Positions 18,826-27,835 of a DNA stretch of 64,000 bases are shown here, piece after piece (position 1 is the stretch's first letter; every line of letters starts with the position of its first letter). The stretch is from assembly GCA_963731285.1 (NCBI GenBank), contig CAVSUR010000008.1, positions 186,001 to 250,000 on the forward strand, in the 5' to 3' direction. The notes under the pieces were generated by a model, which searched no databases, was not told where the DNA came from, and worked only from the letters and a program-made list of their open reading frames with translations. The position numbers and the translations under genes were made by a program. This DNA comes from CAVSUR01 sp963731285. Its GTDB lineage: Bacteria; Actinomycetota; Actinomycetes; Streptosporangiales; Streptosporangiaceae.

Positions 18826-19950
18826 CTAGCCGGCCAGCGACGCCGCCTGGTCGTCGGTAGTGTCGGCGGGGAGGCCGCCGGGAAGTACCCGCAGCGCCTC
18901 GGGGGCCAGGAAGGCGTGCACCGGGGTGCCCTGGGCGAGAGTCCCCTCCAGCCCGTCCTCGTTCTGCCTGAGCACCTGCAGCTCGGTTCCGGTGGCCAGC
19001 CGCAGGATCAGCTGGGTAGCCGAGCCCAGGTAGACCAGCCGCTCGACCATCGCCGGCACCCGGTTGGGGCCGGCCGAGCCGTACTCCTCGACCCGCACCC
19101 GCTCGGGCCTGATCACCGCGTGCGATCGCCCCGTCGTCCCGTCACCGCCGTGGGCCACGTGCAAGGTGGCCTCCCCGAGCTGAACCTGGCAGCCGGAACC
19201 GGGCCCGCGGGAGACGACCTGGACTGCCATCATGTTGGAGACGCCGAGGAAGTCGGCCACGTAGATATCGGCCGGCTCCTCGTAAACCTCGTGCGGCGCG
19301 CCGATCTGAACGATCTTGCCGTCCCGCATGACGGCGAGCCGGTCGGACATCGTCAGCGCCTCTTCCTGATCGTGCGTGACGTACAGGAACGTGATGCCGA
19401 CCTCTTCCTGCAGCGCTTTGAGCTCGACCTTCAGCGACCGGCGCAGCTTGGCGTCCAGCGCGCCGAGCGGCTCGTCGAGCAGCAGCACCGACGGCTTGAG
19501 CACCAGGGCCCGGGCCAGGGCCACCCGCTGCTGCTGGCCGCCGGACAGCTGCGCCGGGCGGCGCTTGGCGAACGACCGGAGCTTGACCAGGTCCAGCGCA
19601 TCGTTCACCAGGCCGGCGATCTCCGGCTTGGCGAGCTTGCGGCTGCGCAGGCCGAACGCCACGTTGTCGAACACCGACAGGAACGGGAACAGCGCATAGC
19701 TCTGGAAGACCGTGTTGACGTTGCGCCGGTGCGGCGGCACCGCCGACACATCCGCGCCGTCCAGCAGGATCTGGCCGGAGGTGGGCTGCTCGAAGCCGGC
19801 GATGAGACGCAGCGTGGTGGTCTTGCCGCAGCCCGACGGCCCGAGCAGGGAGAAGAACTCGCCGCTGGCGATCTGCAGGTCGATGCCGTCAACGGCTACT
19901 TCACCAAAGCGCTTAGTCAGCGCAACCAGCTCGATCGTGCCACCGGGCAT
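18826..19950 (-). CDS. potA: PotA-like ABC transporter ATPase
   Basis: This 374-residue ATPase energises the polyamine-type importer. Walker A is GPSGCGKTT, the Q-loop VFQSYALFPF, the signature LSGGQQQRVALARAL, Walker B VLLLDEPLGALD and the switch His is in VTHDQEEALTMSD. The C-terminal third is a TOBE domain (RSHAVIRPERVRV). It lies 5 bp after the TetR gene on the minus strand, so the regulator and the ATPase are probably co-transcribed and are convergent with the permease genes. This links the regulator to transport. Confidence 0.92.
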   Translation of the reverse strand: MPGGTIELVALTKRFGEVAVDGIDLQIASGEFFSLLGPSGCGKTTTLRLIAGFEQPTSGQILLDGADVSAVPPHRRNVNTVFQSYALFPFLSVFDNVAFGLRSRKLAKPEIAGLVNDALDLVKLRSFAKRRPAQLSGGQQQRVALARALVLKPSVLLLDEPLGALDAKLRRSLKVELKALQEEVGITFLYVTHDQEEALTMSDRLAVMRDGKIVQIGAPHEVYEEPADIYVADFLGVSNMMAVQVVSRGPGSGCQVQLGEATLHVAHGGDGTTGRSHAVIRPERVRVEEYGSAGPNRVPAMVERLVYLGSATQLILRLATGTELQVLRQNEDGLEGTLAQGTPVHAFLAPEALRVLPGGLPADTTDDQAASLAG

Positions 19951-19955
19951 CGCGG

Positions 19956-20639
19956 CTACCTGCCCTCCTGTAGAGCCTTCCTGACCTGCTCATCCCGGCC
20001 CCGGCCGGGAGTCCAGGCGAATCCCAGCTGGTCGGCGATAAACCGCATGCTTAGCTCAAAAGCAGCGACCGGGTCAACCGCCGGGTCGCTCAGGGCGATC
20101 TGGACGGTGAACCCGTCCAGCAGGGCGGACAGGCAGGTCGCGAAGCGCTCCGCGTCGACGTCGCGGAACTCCCCCGCCTCCTGCCCCGACAGCACCAGCG
20201 AGCTGATGACCTGCCGCCAGCGCTCGTCGGACTTCTGCCGGACGCCGGCCACCGCCGAATTGCGGGCCGCCTGCGCCCACAGGTCCAGCCACAGTTCCCA
20301 GGAGCCCAGCGGCTCGGGCTCGTCCTCGGGCAGGCACGTCATCGCGACGATCTCTTCGAGCCGCCCCGCGGCCGTGGCCAGCGCTGCCATCCGGCGCTGC
20401 CCGGCGGCATACCAGATGTCCTCGTAGTGCCGAATCGCCTCGGTCAGCAGCTGGTCCTTGGTCTTGAAGTAGTAGATGACCAGGGCGGGGCTGATCCCGG
20501 TGCGCTCGGCGACGTCGGCGATCCTGGTATCGGCATAGCCGCGCTCGGAGATGACCTCAAGCGCCGCGCGCAGCATCTGCTCGCGCCGCTGATCCGCGGC
20601 CGGCGAAGCCTCGTCGGCGGCGTTCGCCCGGTTAGTCAT
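19956..20639 (-). CDS. TetR-family regulator, probable regulator of the catabolic island
   Basis: The N-terminal helix-turn-helix (EQMLRAALEVISERGYADTR, then AERTGISPALVIYYFKTKDQ) is followed by a helical ligand domain (LDLWAQAARNSAVAGVRQKS; LLDGFTVQIALSD) like that of BetI/RutR-type regulators. I took ATG 20639 (AGAGGA at good spacing; 227 residues); ATG 20723 would add 28 residues. The gene is divergent from the PYROXD2-like gene, and the shared intergenic region holds operator copy 2. It is the only regulator inside the island, so it is the best candidate to bind the four sites. Confidence 0.88.
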   Translation of the reverse strand: MTNRANAADEASPAADQRREQMLRAALEVISERGYADTRIADVAERTGISPALVIYYFKTKDQLLTEAIRHYEDIWYAAGQRRMAALATAAGRLEEIVAMTCLPEDEPEPLGSWELWLDLWAQAARNSAVAGVRQKSDERWRQVISSLVLSGQEAGEFRDVDAERFATCLSALLDGFTVQIALSDPAVDPVAAFELSMRFIADQLGFAWTPGRGRDEQVRKALQEGR

Positions 20640-20742
20640 GACGGCAGTCCTCTCGTCAGCCGCAAGCCGCCTCGCCCGGCTGGCCGTGTCCGGCGAGCCG
20701 CGGTTCTGGCTGACCCGCGCCATCCCGGGCCGCCGCTGCCTC

Positions 20743-20783
20743 TTGTCCTAACGGTAGCAGCTTTCTAGACTGAACATTCAGTC
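20743..20783 (+). promoter_or_regulatory. Promoter with TetR-type operator, copy 2 (divergent tetR / FAD enzyme)
   Basis: TTGTCC (20743-20748), 17 bp, TAGACT (20766-20771), with GACTGAACATTCAGTC at 20768-20783, is arranged exactly as at 14013-14053. It points to the FAD enzyme gene at 20853. Because the operator is palindromic and lies in the divergent space, it may also control tetR-potA on the other strand (autoregulation), although I could not see a good minus-strand -10 box. Confidence 0.88.
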
Positions 20784-20852
20784 AATGCCGGGCGGGACCC
20801 GGCCGGAGCCGCCGCGGGCTGACCGCAGCAGCATAACGGGAAGGGCGTTTTG

Positions 20853-22499
20853 ATGGCCGCAACATACGACGCGATCGTGGTGGGCGGGGGACACAACGGG
20901 CTGACGGCAGCCGCGTACCTGGCCCGTTCCGGCGCGCGGACGGTGGTGCTCGAGGGCCGCAACAAGACCGGCGGTGCAGCCACAACTGAGGCGCCCTGGC
21001 CGGAGGCACCCGACGTCCGCGTGACCCGGCTGTCGTACGTGATGTCGCTGCTGCCGCCGACCATCATCCGGGAGCTTGAGCTGGTGCGGCACGGCTACAA
21101 GGTCTTCCCGATGGGCCCCTACTACCAGGCATTTCCGGAGGGCGGCTCGATCAAGCTGTACGCCGACGACGCCCGGCGCAACCACGAGGAAGTGTCGAAG
21201 TGGTCGAAGCAGGACGCCGACGCGATGCCCCGCTGGGACGCCTGGCTGGCCGGCCTGGCTGATGTGCTCGGGCCGCTGCTGCTGACCGTGCCGCCCAACA
21301 TCGGCTCGCGGGCGCCCCGCGACCTGGCCGGCACGCTCAAGCTGGCCTGGCGCAACCGCGGCCTTGACGTCCGCACCGTCGCGGACGTGACCAGGCTGAT
21401 GACGATGAGCATTGCCGACCTGCTGGACGACTGGTTCGAATCGCCGCAGGTCAAGGGGGCGCTGGCCGTCAACGGCGTGATCGGCACCTGGGCCGGGCCG
21501 TACGAGCCGGGCACCGCCTACGTGATGGCCCATCACTCGATCGGCGACGTCGGTGACGGGCACCTGGGCAACTGGGGGTTCCCCGAGGGCGGCATGGGCG
21601 CGGTCGCGGTGGCGATCGAGCGTGCCGCCCGCAGTCACGGCGCCGAGGTCAGGACCGGCGCGCCCGTGCGCCGGCTGCTGCTCGACGGCGGCCGGGCGGC
21701 CGGGGTGGTACTGGACAGCGGCGAGGAAATCCGCGCGCGGGTCATCGTCTCCACGCTGCACCCCCGGACCGCGTTCCTTGAGCACGTCGGGGCGCAGAAC
21801 CTGCCCGACGACTTCGCCCGCGACATCGAGCACTGGAAGACCCGCAGCGGCGTGGTCAAGATCAACCTGGCCCTGGCCGAGCTGCCCGACTTCACCGCCG
21901 ATCCCGGCACGAACCAGCAGGAGCACCACACCGGCTCGGTCGAGATGGCCCCGACGATGGAGTACATCGAGCGCGCGTTCACCGACGCACGGAACGGCAG
22001 GCCCGCCGCCCGGCCATTCAGCGACGGGGTGATCCCGACCACGTTCGACAAGACGCTCTGCCCGGACGGCACGCACATCATGTCGCTGTTCACCCAGTGG
22101 GTGCCGGCGGACTGGAATGAGCAGCCGCACACTGCCGGGCTCGAGGCGTACGCCGACCGGATGATCGACTGCTACAACGAGGTCGCGCCGAATTTCAAGG
22201 CCTCGATCCTGCACCGCGACATCGTCGGCCCGTATCAGATGGAGCAGGAGTACGGCCTGGTCGGCGGCAACATCTTCCACGGCGAGCTGTCCCTGGAGCA
22301 GCTGTTCCACATGCGCCCGGCACCCGGCTATGCCGACTACCGCACGCCGGTACCCGGCCTGTACTACGGCAGCTCGGCCACCCATGCCGGCGGCGGGGTC
22401 TGCGCCATCCCCGGCTGGCAGGCAGCTCGCGCCGCGATCGCGGACAAGAAGGCAGGCCGCCGGGCCGAGCGGCTGCGCAGGCTCACCAGCCGGCCGTGA
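20853..22499 (+). CDS. PYROXD2/phytoene-desaturase-like FAD-dependent oxidoreductase
   Basis: The 548-residue protein starts with an FAD dinucleotide fold (YDAIVVGGGHNGLTAAAYLA, then TVVLEGRNKTGG) and ends with the second FAD motif region (GLYYGSSATHAGGGVCAIPG). Conserved internal blocks such as GNWGFPEGGMGAVAVAIERA fit the CrtI/PYROXD2 amine-oxidoreductase clan. GGGAAGGG precedes ATG 20853. It is coupled to the acyl-CoA ligase gene by a GTGA overlap, so an oxidation product may be handed to CoA activation. The substrate is unknown; carotenoid synthesis is unlikely given the neighbours. Confidence 0.85.
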   Translation: MAATYDAIVVGGGHNGLTAAAYLARSGARTVVLEGRNKTGGAATTEAPWPEAPDVRVTRLSYVMSLLPPTIIRELELVRHGYKVFPMGPYYQAFPEGGSIKLYADDARRNHEEVSKWSKQDADAMPRWDAWLAGLADVLGPLLLTVPPNIGSRAPRDLAGTLKLAWRNRGLDVRTVADVTRLMTMSIADLLDDWFESPQVKGALAVNGVIGTWAGPYEPGTAYVMAHHSIGDVGDGHLGNWGFPEGGMGAVAVAIERAARSHGAEVRTGAPVRRLLLDGGRAAGVVLDSGEEIRARVIVSTLHPRTAFLEHVGAQNLPDDFARDIEHWKTRSGVVKINLALAELPDFTADPGTNQQEHHTGSVEMAPTMEYIERAFTDARNGRPAARPFSDGVIPTTFDKTLCPDGTHIMSLFTQWVPADWNEQPHTAGLEAYADRMIDCYNEVAPNFKASILHRDIVGPYQMEQEYGLVGGNIFHGELSLEQLFHMRPAPGYADYRTPVPGLYYGSSATHAGGGVCAIPGWQAARAAIADKKAGRRAERLRRLTSRP

Positions 22500-24745
22500 C
22501 CGCCGAGCCCGCGGGCCGGGGCTCCGCAGTGACCCTGGCGCCCCGCGGCGGAGCGCTGGCGGCGATGCTGGAGGCCCGCAGCGTCGCGATCGTGGGCGCG
22601 TCCCCCCGGCCGGGCTCCTTCGGCGAGCGGATGATCACCGAGGTGACCAGAAGCCCGGCCGCGCCGCAGGTCCACCTGGTCAACCCGCGGTACCCGCGAA
22701 TCGGCGCCCGGCCCTGCCTGCCGTCGCTCGCCGAGCTGCCCGAGCCCGTCGACCTGGTGCTGCTCGGCGTGCCCGACGCCGCGGTGGAGGAGCAGCTCGG
22801 GCTGGCCGCCCGGCGCGGCGACCGGTCGGCGGTGATCTTCGGCGGCGCGCACGAGCCAGCCGCAGCCAGAACGCCGGCGCGGGCCGCCGCGGACGCCACC
22901 GGGCCGGCGCTGCGCGACCGGCTCGCCGCGCTCGCCCGCAACGCCGGGATGGCCGTGTGCGGCGCGGGCTGCATGGGCTTTGTCAACGTCAGCCGCGGGC
23001 TGCGCGCGATCGGCTACATCGAGCCCGAGCCGCTGCCCGCGGGCCCGGTCGCGCTGGTCACCCACTCGGGGTCGGTGTTCTCCGCGCTGCTGCGCACGAC
23101 CCGCGGCATCGGCTTCACCGTCGCGGTCTCCTCCGGTCAGGAGCTGGTCACCGCGGCCCCCGAGTACCTGGACTACGCGCTCGGCCTGCCGGAGACCCGG
23201 GTGCTAGCCCTGGTCCTGGAAGCGATCAGGGAGCCTGACCTGCTGCGGCGGGTGCTGGCCCGGGCCGCCGAGCGGGATATCCCCGTCGTGCTGCTCACCG
23301 TCGGCCACTCGGCGGGCGGGCGGGCGATGGTGGCGGCGCACTCCGGAGCGCTCGCCGCCGCGGACGGCGGCTGGGCGGCGCTGGCCCGCGCTTACGGCGT
23401 GCACCGGGTCACCGATCTCGCCGAGCTGGCGGACACGGTCGAGCTGTTCGCGATCGGCCGCCGGGCCCGTGGTGGCGTGCGCCCTGACGGCGGCCCGGGC
23501 CGGCGGGGCATTGCCACCGTGCACGACTCGGGCCTCGAGCGGGCGCACATCACGGACCTGGCCGAGCGGCTCGGCGTCCCGTTCGCGCGGATCAGCCCGG
23601 GTACCCGGGCGCGGCTGGCCGCCCTGCTCGATCCCGGCCTGGAGCCGGCCAACCCGCTCGACGTATGGGGCACCGGAGCAGATACCCGCGGGCTGTTCGG
23701 CGGCGCGCTGCAGGCGCTGGCGGACGACGACTGCGTGGCCGCGGTGGCGCTGGCCATCGACCTGGTGGCCGAGCTGGACGGCGACGACTCCTACCCGCAG
23801 GCCGTGCTGGACGCGGCCGCCGCGACCGACAAGCCGGTCACGGTACTCGCCAACCTGGCCAGCGTGATCGACCCCGGGCAGGCGGCCCGGCTGCGGGCGG
23901 CGGGCATCCCGGTGCTTGAGGGCACCAGGCCCGGCCTGCTGGCCCTGCGCCACCTGCTGGATCACGCGGACCGCGAGCCGGCCGCCGGCCCGGCGAACCA
24001 GGCTGACGAGCCGGGCGGCCCGGACCCGGGCGGTGCCGCCAGCCGCGCCGAGGACCGGCCCGAAGTTGCCGGGGGCGCGCGGCGCGAGCGGGGGGCGGCC
24101 CTGCTCGCTGCGGGGCAGGCCACCGGCGCGGCACTACTCGGCCTGCTGAGCGACTACGGCATTCCCGCGACCCGGGCCCGGCAGGCCGCCGGTCCCGGCG
24201 CTGTCCTCGCCGCTGCGGACGCGATCGGCTACCCGGTGGTGCTGAAGACCGATGAGCCGAGGATCGCGCACAAGTCCGACGTCGGCGGGGTGATGGCCGG
24301 CATCGGCGGCAGGGACGCGCTGCGGGCGGCCTATGCGGACATGAGCGCGCGGCTCGGCCCGCGCGCGCTGGTCTGCCAGACCGCGCCGCCGGGCACCGAG
24401 CTGGCGCTCGGCATCGCCCGCGACCCGGCGCTCGGCCCGCTGATCGTGGTCGGCGCGGGCGGCGTGCTGGTCGAGCTGCTGGCCGACCGGGTGGTCGCGC
24501 TGCCGCCGGTGGATCCCGCCGCCGCGCACCGGCTGCTCGCCGAGCTGCGGGTCAGCGCGCTGCTGGACGGCGTCAGGGGCGCACCGCCCGCCGACCGCGA
24601 TGCGGTCGCGGCCGCCATCGCCGCGCTGTCCGACCTGGCGCTTGACCTAGGCGGCGATCTCGAGGCCCTGGACATCAACCCGCTGATCTGTTCGCCGGCC
24701 GGCGCCATCGCCGCCGACGCCCTGGCGATCCCCCGCCCCGCCTAG
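22496..24745 (+). CDS. Acetyl/acyl-CoA ligase, ADP-forming family, single-chain
   Basis: The 749-residue protein fuses an N-terminal CoA-binding domain (LEARSVAIVGASPRPGSFGE), a succinyl-CoA-ligase-like domain (ALVTHSGSVFSALL; the phospho-His is probably in VAAHSGALAAAD) and a C-terminal ATP-grasp domain (IGYPVVLKTDEPRIAHKSDV; GGDLEALDINPLI). A roughly 50-residue Pro/Gly/Ala/Glu linker joins the alpha-like and beta-like parts. Such enzymes interconvert an acid, CoA and ATP with an acyl-CoA. It is co-transcribed with the FAD enzyme and near an acyl-CoA dehydrogenase, consistent with CoA-linked breakdown of the island's substrate. Confidence 0.85.
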   Translation: MTAEPAGRGSAVTLAPRGGALAAMLEARSVAIVGASPRPGSFGERMITEVTRSPAAPQVHLVNPRYPRIGARPCLPSLAELPEPVDLVLLGVPDAAVEEQLGLAARRGDRSAVIFGGAHEPAAARTPARAAADATGPALRDRLAALARNAGMAVCGAGCMGFVNVSRGLRAIGYIEPEPLPAGPVALVTHSGSVFSALLRTTRGIGFTVAVSSGQELVTAAPEYLDYALGLPETRVLALVLEAIREPDLLRRVLARAAERDIPVVLLTVGHSAGGRAMVAAHSGALAAADGGWAALARAYGVHRVTDLAELADTVELFAIGRRARGGVRPDGGPGRRGIATVHDSGLERAHITDLAERLGVPFARISPGTRARLAALLDPGLEPANPLDVWGTGADTRGLFGGALQALADDDCVAAVALAIDLVAELDGDDSYPQAVLDAAAATDKPVTVLANLASVIDPGQAARLRAAGIPVLEGTRPGLLALRHLLDHADREPAAGPANQADEPGGPDPGGAASRAEDRPEVAGGARRERGAALLAAGQATGAALLGLLSDYGIPATRARQAAGPGAVLAAADAIGYPVVLKTDEPRIAHKSDVGGVMAGIGGRDALRAAYADMSARLGPRALVCQTAPPGTELALGIARDPALGPLIVVGAGGVLVELLADRVVALPPVDPAAAHRLLAELRVSALLDGVRGAPPADRDAVAAAIAALSDLALDLGGDLEALDINPLICSPAGAIAADALAIPRPA

Positions 24746-24791
24746 CCCGCCGCCAGGCCGGGCCGCGGCCTAGCCGACAAATGGGCAGCCA

Positions 24792-24842
24792 ACCCTGTGG
24801 GTGCGGCACCCAGAGGGTCGGGTGCCTATGGTGCGGCACCCA
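24792..24842. terminator. Hairpin between convergent genes, with repeated GGTGCGGCACCCA
   Basis: 24792-24818 can fold as ACCCT-gt-GGGTGC-g-GCACCC-ag-AGGGT, an 11-bp stem with one internal loop. The core GGTGCGGCACCCA is repeated at 24830-24842. It lies between the convergent CoA-ligase and cupin genes, so it may terminate both transcripts. No U-tract is visible, which is normal for such GC-rich genomes. Confidence 0.5.
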
Positions 24843-24878
24843 CGGGGTTCTGCGCGGCGCTAGAAGGCGCGGGCGGCG

Positions 24879-25223
24879 CTAGAAGATGACGTAGACCTTG
24901 CGGATCTGCTCGTGGATCTGCCAGGTTCCGGCCCAGCCGCGCGGGAACACCGCGGTGTCACCGGGGCCGATCTCCCGCGGCTCACCGCCGTCCGGGGTCA
25001 CGGTCATCCGGCCGGCCACGATGTGCACGAACTCGTGCGTTTCCAGCTTCCAGTACGACGGGCCCGGCGCGCACTCCCACACCCCGGCCTCCTGCGCGCC
25101 GTCCTGCCACAAGGTCAGCCCGGAAGTCGCCATCGGCTCGCCGGTCGCCTCGGCCAGCGGCCCCCAGTCCTCCAGTTCGGCGGTCACGGCGGAGGCCAGG
25201 TACGGGGTGGTGATGTCAGTCAT
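24879..25223 (-). CDS. Cupin-domain protein (cupin_3/DUF861 type)
   Basis: This 114-residue single cupin barrel has a typical second half: FVHIVAGRMTVTPDGGEPRE, then IGPGDTAVFPRGWAGTWQI. It resembles small cupins in amino-acid and ureide catabolic clusters, either sugar/amine binding proteins or isomerases. The first cupin motif has WKLETHEFVHIVAGR with one His in place of the classical HxH, so metal binding is uncertain. About 110 bp separate it from the upstream FAD oxidoreductase gene on the same strand, and it may be in the same transcript. Confidence 0.8.
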   Translation of the reverse strand: MTDITTPYLASAVTAELEDWGPLAEATGEPMATSGLTLWQDGAQEAGVWECAPGPSYWKLETHEFVHIVAGRMTVTPDGGEPREIGPGDTAVFPRGWAGTWQIHEQIRKVYVIF

Positions 25224-25333
25224 CGAGGGTGAGTCCCTTCCGGCGGAATTTGGCGCAAAACGGGTTAGTCGGGTGCGGGAGGTTCAGGTTTCCCGGCCTG
25301 GTTCAGGCCGGGAACGGCCAAGAGCGAGACAAC

Positions 25334-26557
25334 TCACGACAGCGTCAGCTGGCCGGGCGCCCGGCCAGGGAACGGGAGCGCGATCGGGTCGGTAGCGAGG
25401 CGGCTGGTGCCGTCAGGGCCGAACCGGTCCAGGCCCAGGGCCGCGACGTCGGTGACGTCCGAGGTGCCGGTCAGGGCGATGTCGGCGGTGGCACGGGCCA
25501 CGGCCGGGCCCCACATCATGCCAGCTCCGCCTGCGCTGGCCACGGTGACCCCGGCGAGCACCCGGCCCGATTCCCGGGCCGGGCCGATGATCGGCAGGTG
25601 ATCGGGTGAGTAATCGATGGTGGCGGCCCAGACCCGGCGCAGGCCAAGCCCGGCCGTCACCGGCACCAGCTCGGCGAGCCGGGTGCGCATCTTGGCCAGG
25701 TACGGCTCGTCCACGCAGGTGACCGGGCCCGGCGGCTCGTCCGGGTTGCTCATCCCGAACAGCATCCCGCCTTCCTCGGGCCGCCAGTACAGCCCGGCGG
25801 ACAGGTCGAACACCATCGGCAGCCGGGACGGGTGCAGGCCGGGATGCCGCTGGGTCACCGCTACCTGATGCCGGACCCCGCCGACCGGGACTCCGACGCC
25901 GGCCAGCGCGGCCACCTCGGCCAGCTCCGGGCCCCCGGTGAGCACGACCAGCGGCGTGCTGACCGGCCCGGCCGGGGTCTGCACGCCGGTCACCGTGTCG
26001 GCGTCGGTGATCAGCCCGGTGCACGCGGTCCGCTCCCGCAGCTCGACGCCGCTGGTGGCCAGGGCCACCGCGTAGGCGAGCACGTTTCGCGGCGGGGACA
26101 GGTAGCCGTCTTCGGCGCAGAACGTGCCGCCCAGCGTGACTCCGGGAGCCATCGCCGGGCAGGCCGCGTCGACCTCACCGGGCTCCAGCCAGCGGACCGA
26201 CAGGCCCAGCGCGTTCTGCATCGCCATCCGGTCCCTGGCGGCGGCGACGTCGGCCGGGGTGAAGCAGGGCAGCAGGTAGCCCTGCGGCACGAACCCCGAG
26301 TCGATGCCCATCTCGTCGCGCTGGCGCAGGTAGAACCGGCGTGACCACTCGCCCAGCTGGACGGCCCAGCTGGTGCCGCCCTGGGTCCGGATCACGCCGG
26401 CCGCGCGGCTGCTCGCGCCCTCGCCGAGGGTGCGCTTGTCGAGCACGACGACGTGGCGGAGGCCAGCCCGGTGCAGGAAGTACGCGCACCACGCGCCCAC
26501 CGTCCCGGCGCCGACGACTACCGCGTCCGCGGTGTCCGGATGACCCGGGGCTGGCAT
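25334..26557 (-). CDS. DadA/sarcosine-oxidase-like FAD-dependent amine oxidoreductase
   Basis: The protein is 407 residues. ADAVVVGAGTVGAWCAYFLH is the FAD-binding fold and LDKRTLGEGASSRAAGVIRT the loop expected for the DAO superfamily. RVWAATIDYSPDHLPIIGP and ASAGGAGMMWGPAVARATAD form the C-terminal FAD region. Relatives oxidatively deaminate or demethylate secondary and tertiary amino acids (sarcosine, dimethylglycine, D-amino acids). Start choices are ATG 26557 or GTG 26563. The latter lies 7 nt after a weak CAGCAT box with TTGACT 17 bp before it, compatible with leaderless expression. It is divergent from the acyl-CoA dehydrogenase across operator copy 3. Confidence 0.87.
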   Translation of the reverse strand: MPAPGHPDTADAVVVGAGTVGAWCAYFLHRAGLRHVVVLDKRTLGEGASSRAAGVIRTQGGTSWAVQLGEWSRRFYLRQRDEMGIDSGFVPQGYLLPCFTPADVAAARDRMAMQNALGLSVRWLEPGEVDAACPAMAPGVTLGGTFCAEDGYLSPPRNVLAYAVALATSGVELRERTACTGLITDADTVTGVQTPAGPVSTPLVVLTGGPELAEVAALAGVGVPVGGVRHQVAVTQRHPGLHPSRLPMVFDLSAGLYWRPEEGGMLFGMSNPDEPPGPVTCVDEPYLAKMRTRLAELVPVTAGLGLRRVWAATIDYSPDHLPIIGPARESGRVLAGVTVASAGGAGMMWGPAVARATADIALTGTSDVTDVAALGLDRFGPDGTSRLATDPIALPFPGRAPGQLTLS

Positions 26558-26597
26558 TGGCACGATTCCGATGCTGGCATAGACTGAACGTTCAGTC
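26557..26597 (+). promoter_or_regulatory. Promoter with perfect palindromic TetR-type operator, copy 3
   Basis: TTGGCA (26557-26562), 17 bp, TAGACT (26580-26585) and the perfect 16-bp palindrome GACTGAACGTTCAGTC (26582-26597) drive the acyl-CoA dehydrogenase gene. On the minus strand the right edge reads TTGACT (26594-26599), 17 bp from CAGCAT (26571-26576), a candidate promoter for the FAD oxidoreductase. One operator could therefore control both genes. Confidence 0.88.
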
Positions 26598-26653
26598 AAG
26601 AATGGCGGCAAAGCCCTCCGGGCGCACCGGCCGCCGGCCGCACGAGGAGCGAG

Positions 26654-27820
26654 ATGCACAGCCTGTCTGACGCCGACCTGCAGGTCCAGGCCCGGGCCGC
26701 GGCCTTCGCCGATGAGCTGATCCCGTTCGAGGTCGAAGCCGAGATGAACGGCGGCGAGCTGGACAAGGACCTGACCGCCCGGCACAAGGCCCGGGCCATC
26801 GAGCTCGGCGTGCATTCGGCCAACATGCCGGCCGAGCTGGGCGGCGGCGGCGCAACCTCGCTGCAGCAGGTGCTGATCCAGGAGCAGGTGGGAAGGGTGA
26901 CCAACGCGCTGGCCTGGCCCGCGGCCACCCCGCCGTCCTGGCTGCCGGCGGTGGCGACGCCGGATCAGCTGGATCGCTACGTCCGCCCGGCGATCCGGGG
27001 CGACCGGGAGGAGTGCTACGCGATCACCGAGGCCGGTGCCGGCTCGGACGTGGACGCGATCGAGGCCACCGCGCGGCGCGACGGCAGCGAATACCTGCTG
27101 GACGGCGAGAAGTGGCACGTGACCTCGTTCAACACCGCCGATTTCGCGTTCTTCCAGGCCAAGCTGGCGGCAGGACCGCACGCCGGGGAGCATGCGATGT
27201 TCCTGGTGGATCTGCCCAGCCCCGGGGTGCGGGTGCTGCGCACCCCGGCGTACTCGCACACGATCAGCCATCACCATCCGATCGTGGTGTTCGAGAACGT
27301 CCGGGTACCCGCGGCCAACCTGGTGGGCGCGGAGGGCGACGGGATGGGTTTCGCGTACGAGTGGTTCCGGTTCGAGCGGCTGATGGTCGCCGCCCGCTGC
27401 CTCGGCGCGGCCCAGCGGCTGACCGAGGAGATGACCGCGTTCGCCGCGAAGCGGCCGGTGGCAGGCCGGCCGATCAGCGAGCTGGGCCAGGTGCAGGCGA
27501 TGCTGGCCGACAGCCTGACCGAGCTGTATGCGGCCCGGACACTGACCTACGAGACCGCGCGGGGCATCGACGCGAGCGCCGACGTCAAGATCCAGCATGC
27601 GCAGTGCTCGATGGCCAAGCTGTACGCATCCGAGATGGCCGGCCGGGTCGCCGACCGGGCTGTCCAGGTGTTCGGCGGCCGCGGTTACATGCGCGAGAAC
27701 GTGGCCGAGCGGTTCTTCCGCGAGCTGCGGGTGGAACGGATCTGGGAGGGCACCAGCGAGGTCCAGCGGGCCATCATCGCCGCCCAGATGGTCAAGCGCG
27801 GACCGCGCGTCCTGATCTGA
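26654..27820 (+). CDS. Acyl-CoA dehydrogenase family protein
   Basis: This 388-residue FAD enzyme has the acyl-CoA dehydrogenase architecture: a helical N-domain, a middle beta domain (CYAITEAGAGSDVDAIEATA; EKWHVTSFNTADF) and a C-terminal helical domain (RAVQVFGGRGYMRENVAERF, ERIWEGTSEVQRAIIA). It oxidises an acyl-CoA at the alpha-beta bond using ETF. The typical base position region is present, but I did not assign the catalytic Glu with certainty. GAGGAGCGAG precedes the ATG. Its promoter carries operator copy 3. The product and the ADP-forming CoA ligase would act in sequence. Confidence 0.9.
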   Translation: MHSLSDADLQVQARAAAFADELIPFEVEAEMNGGELDKDLTARHKARAIELGVHSANMPAELGGGGATSLQQVLIQEQVGRVTNALAWPAATPPSWLPAVATPDQLDRYVRPAIRGDREECYAITEAGAGSDVDAIEATARRDGSEYLLDGEKWHVTSFNTADFAFFQAKLAAGPHAGEHAMFLVDLPSPGVRVLRTPAYSHTISHHHPIVVFENVRVPAANLVGAEGDGMGFAYEWFRFERLMVAARCLGAAQRLTEEMTAFAAKRPVAGRPISELGQVQAMLADSLTELYAARTLTYETARGIDASADVKIQHAQCSMAKLYASEMAGRVADRAVQVFGGRGYMRENVAERFFRELRVERIWEGTSEVQRAIIAAQMVKRGPRVLI

Positions 27821-27835
27821 CCAGATCGAGCAACG

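Noticed and set aside
18916..20427. Long plus-strand open frame opposite potA and tetR
   Set aside because: It spans two well-supported minus-strand genes, and the protein text is Arg/Gln/His-rich with no recognisable domain.
20778..22385. Long minus-strand open frame (535 codons) opposite the PYROXD2-like gene
   Set aside because: It is the mirror of a clear FAD-enzyme gene. Its translation is low-complexity with no family motif, as expected from GC-rich codon structure.
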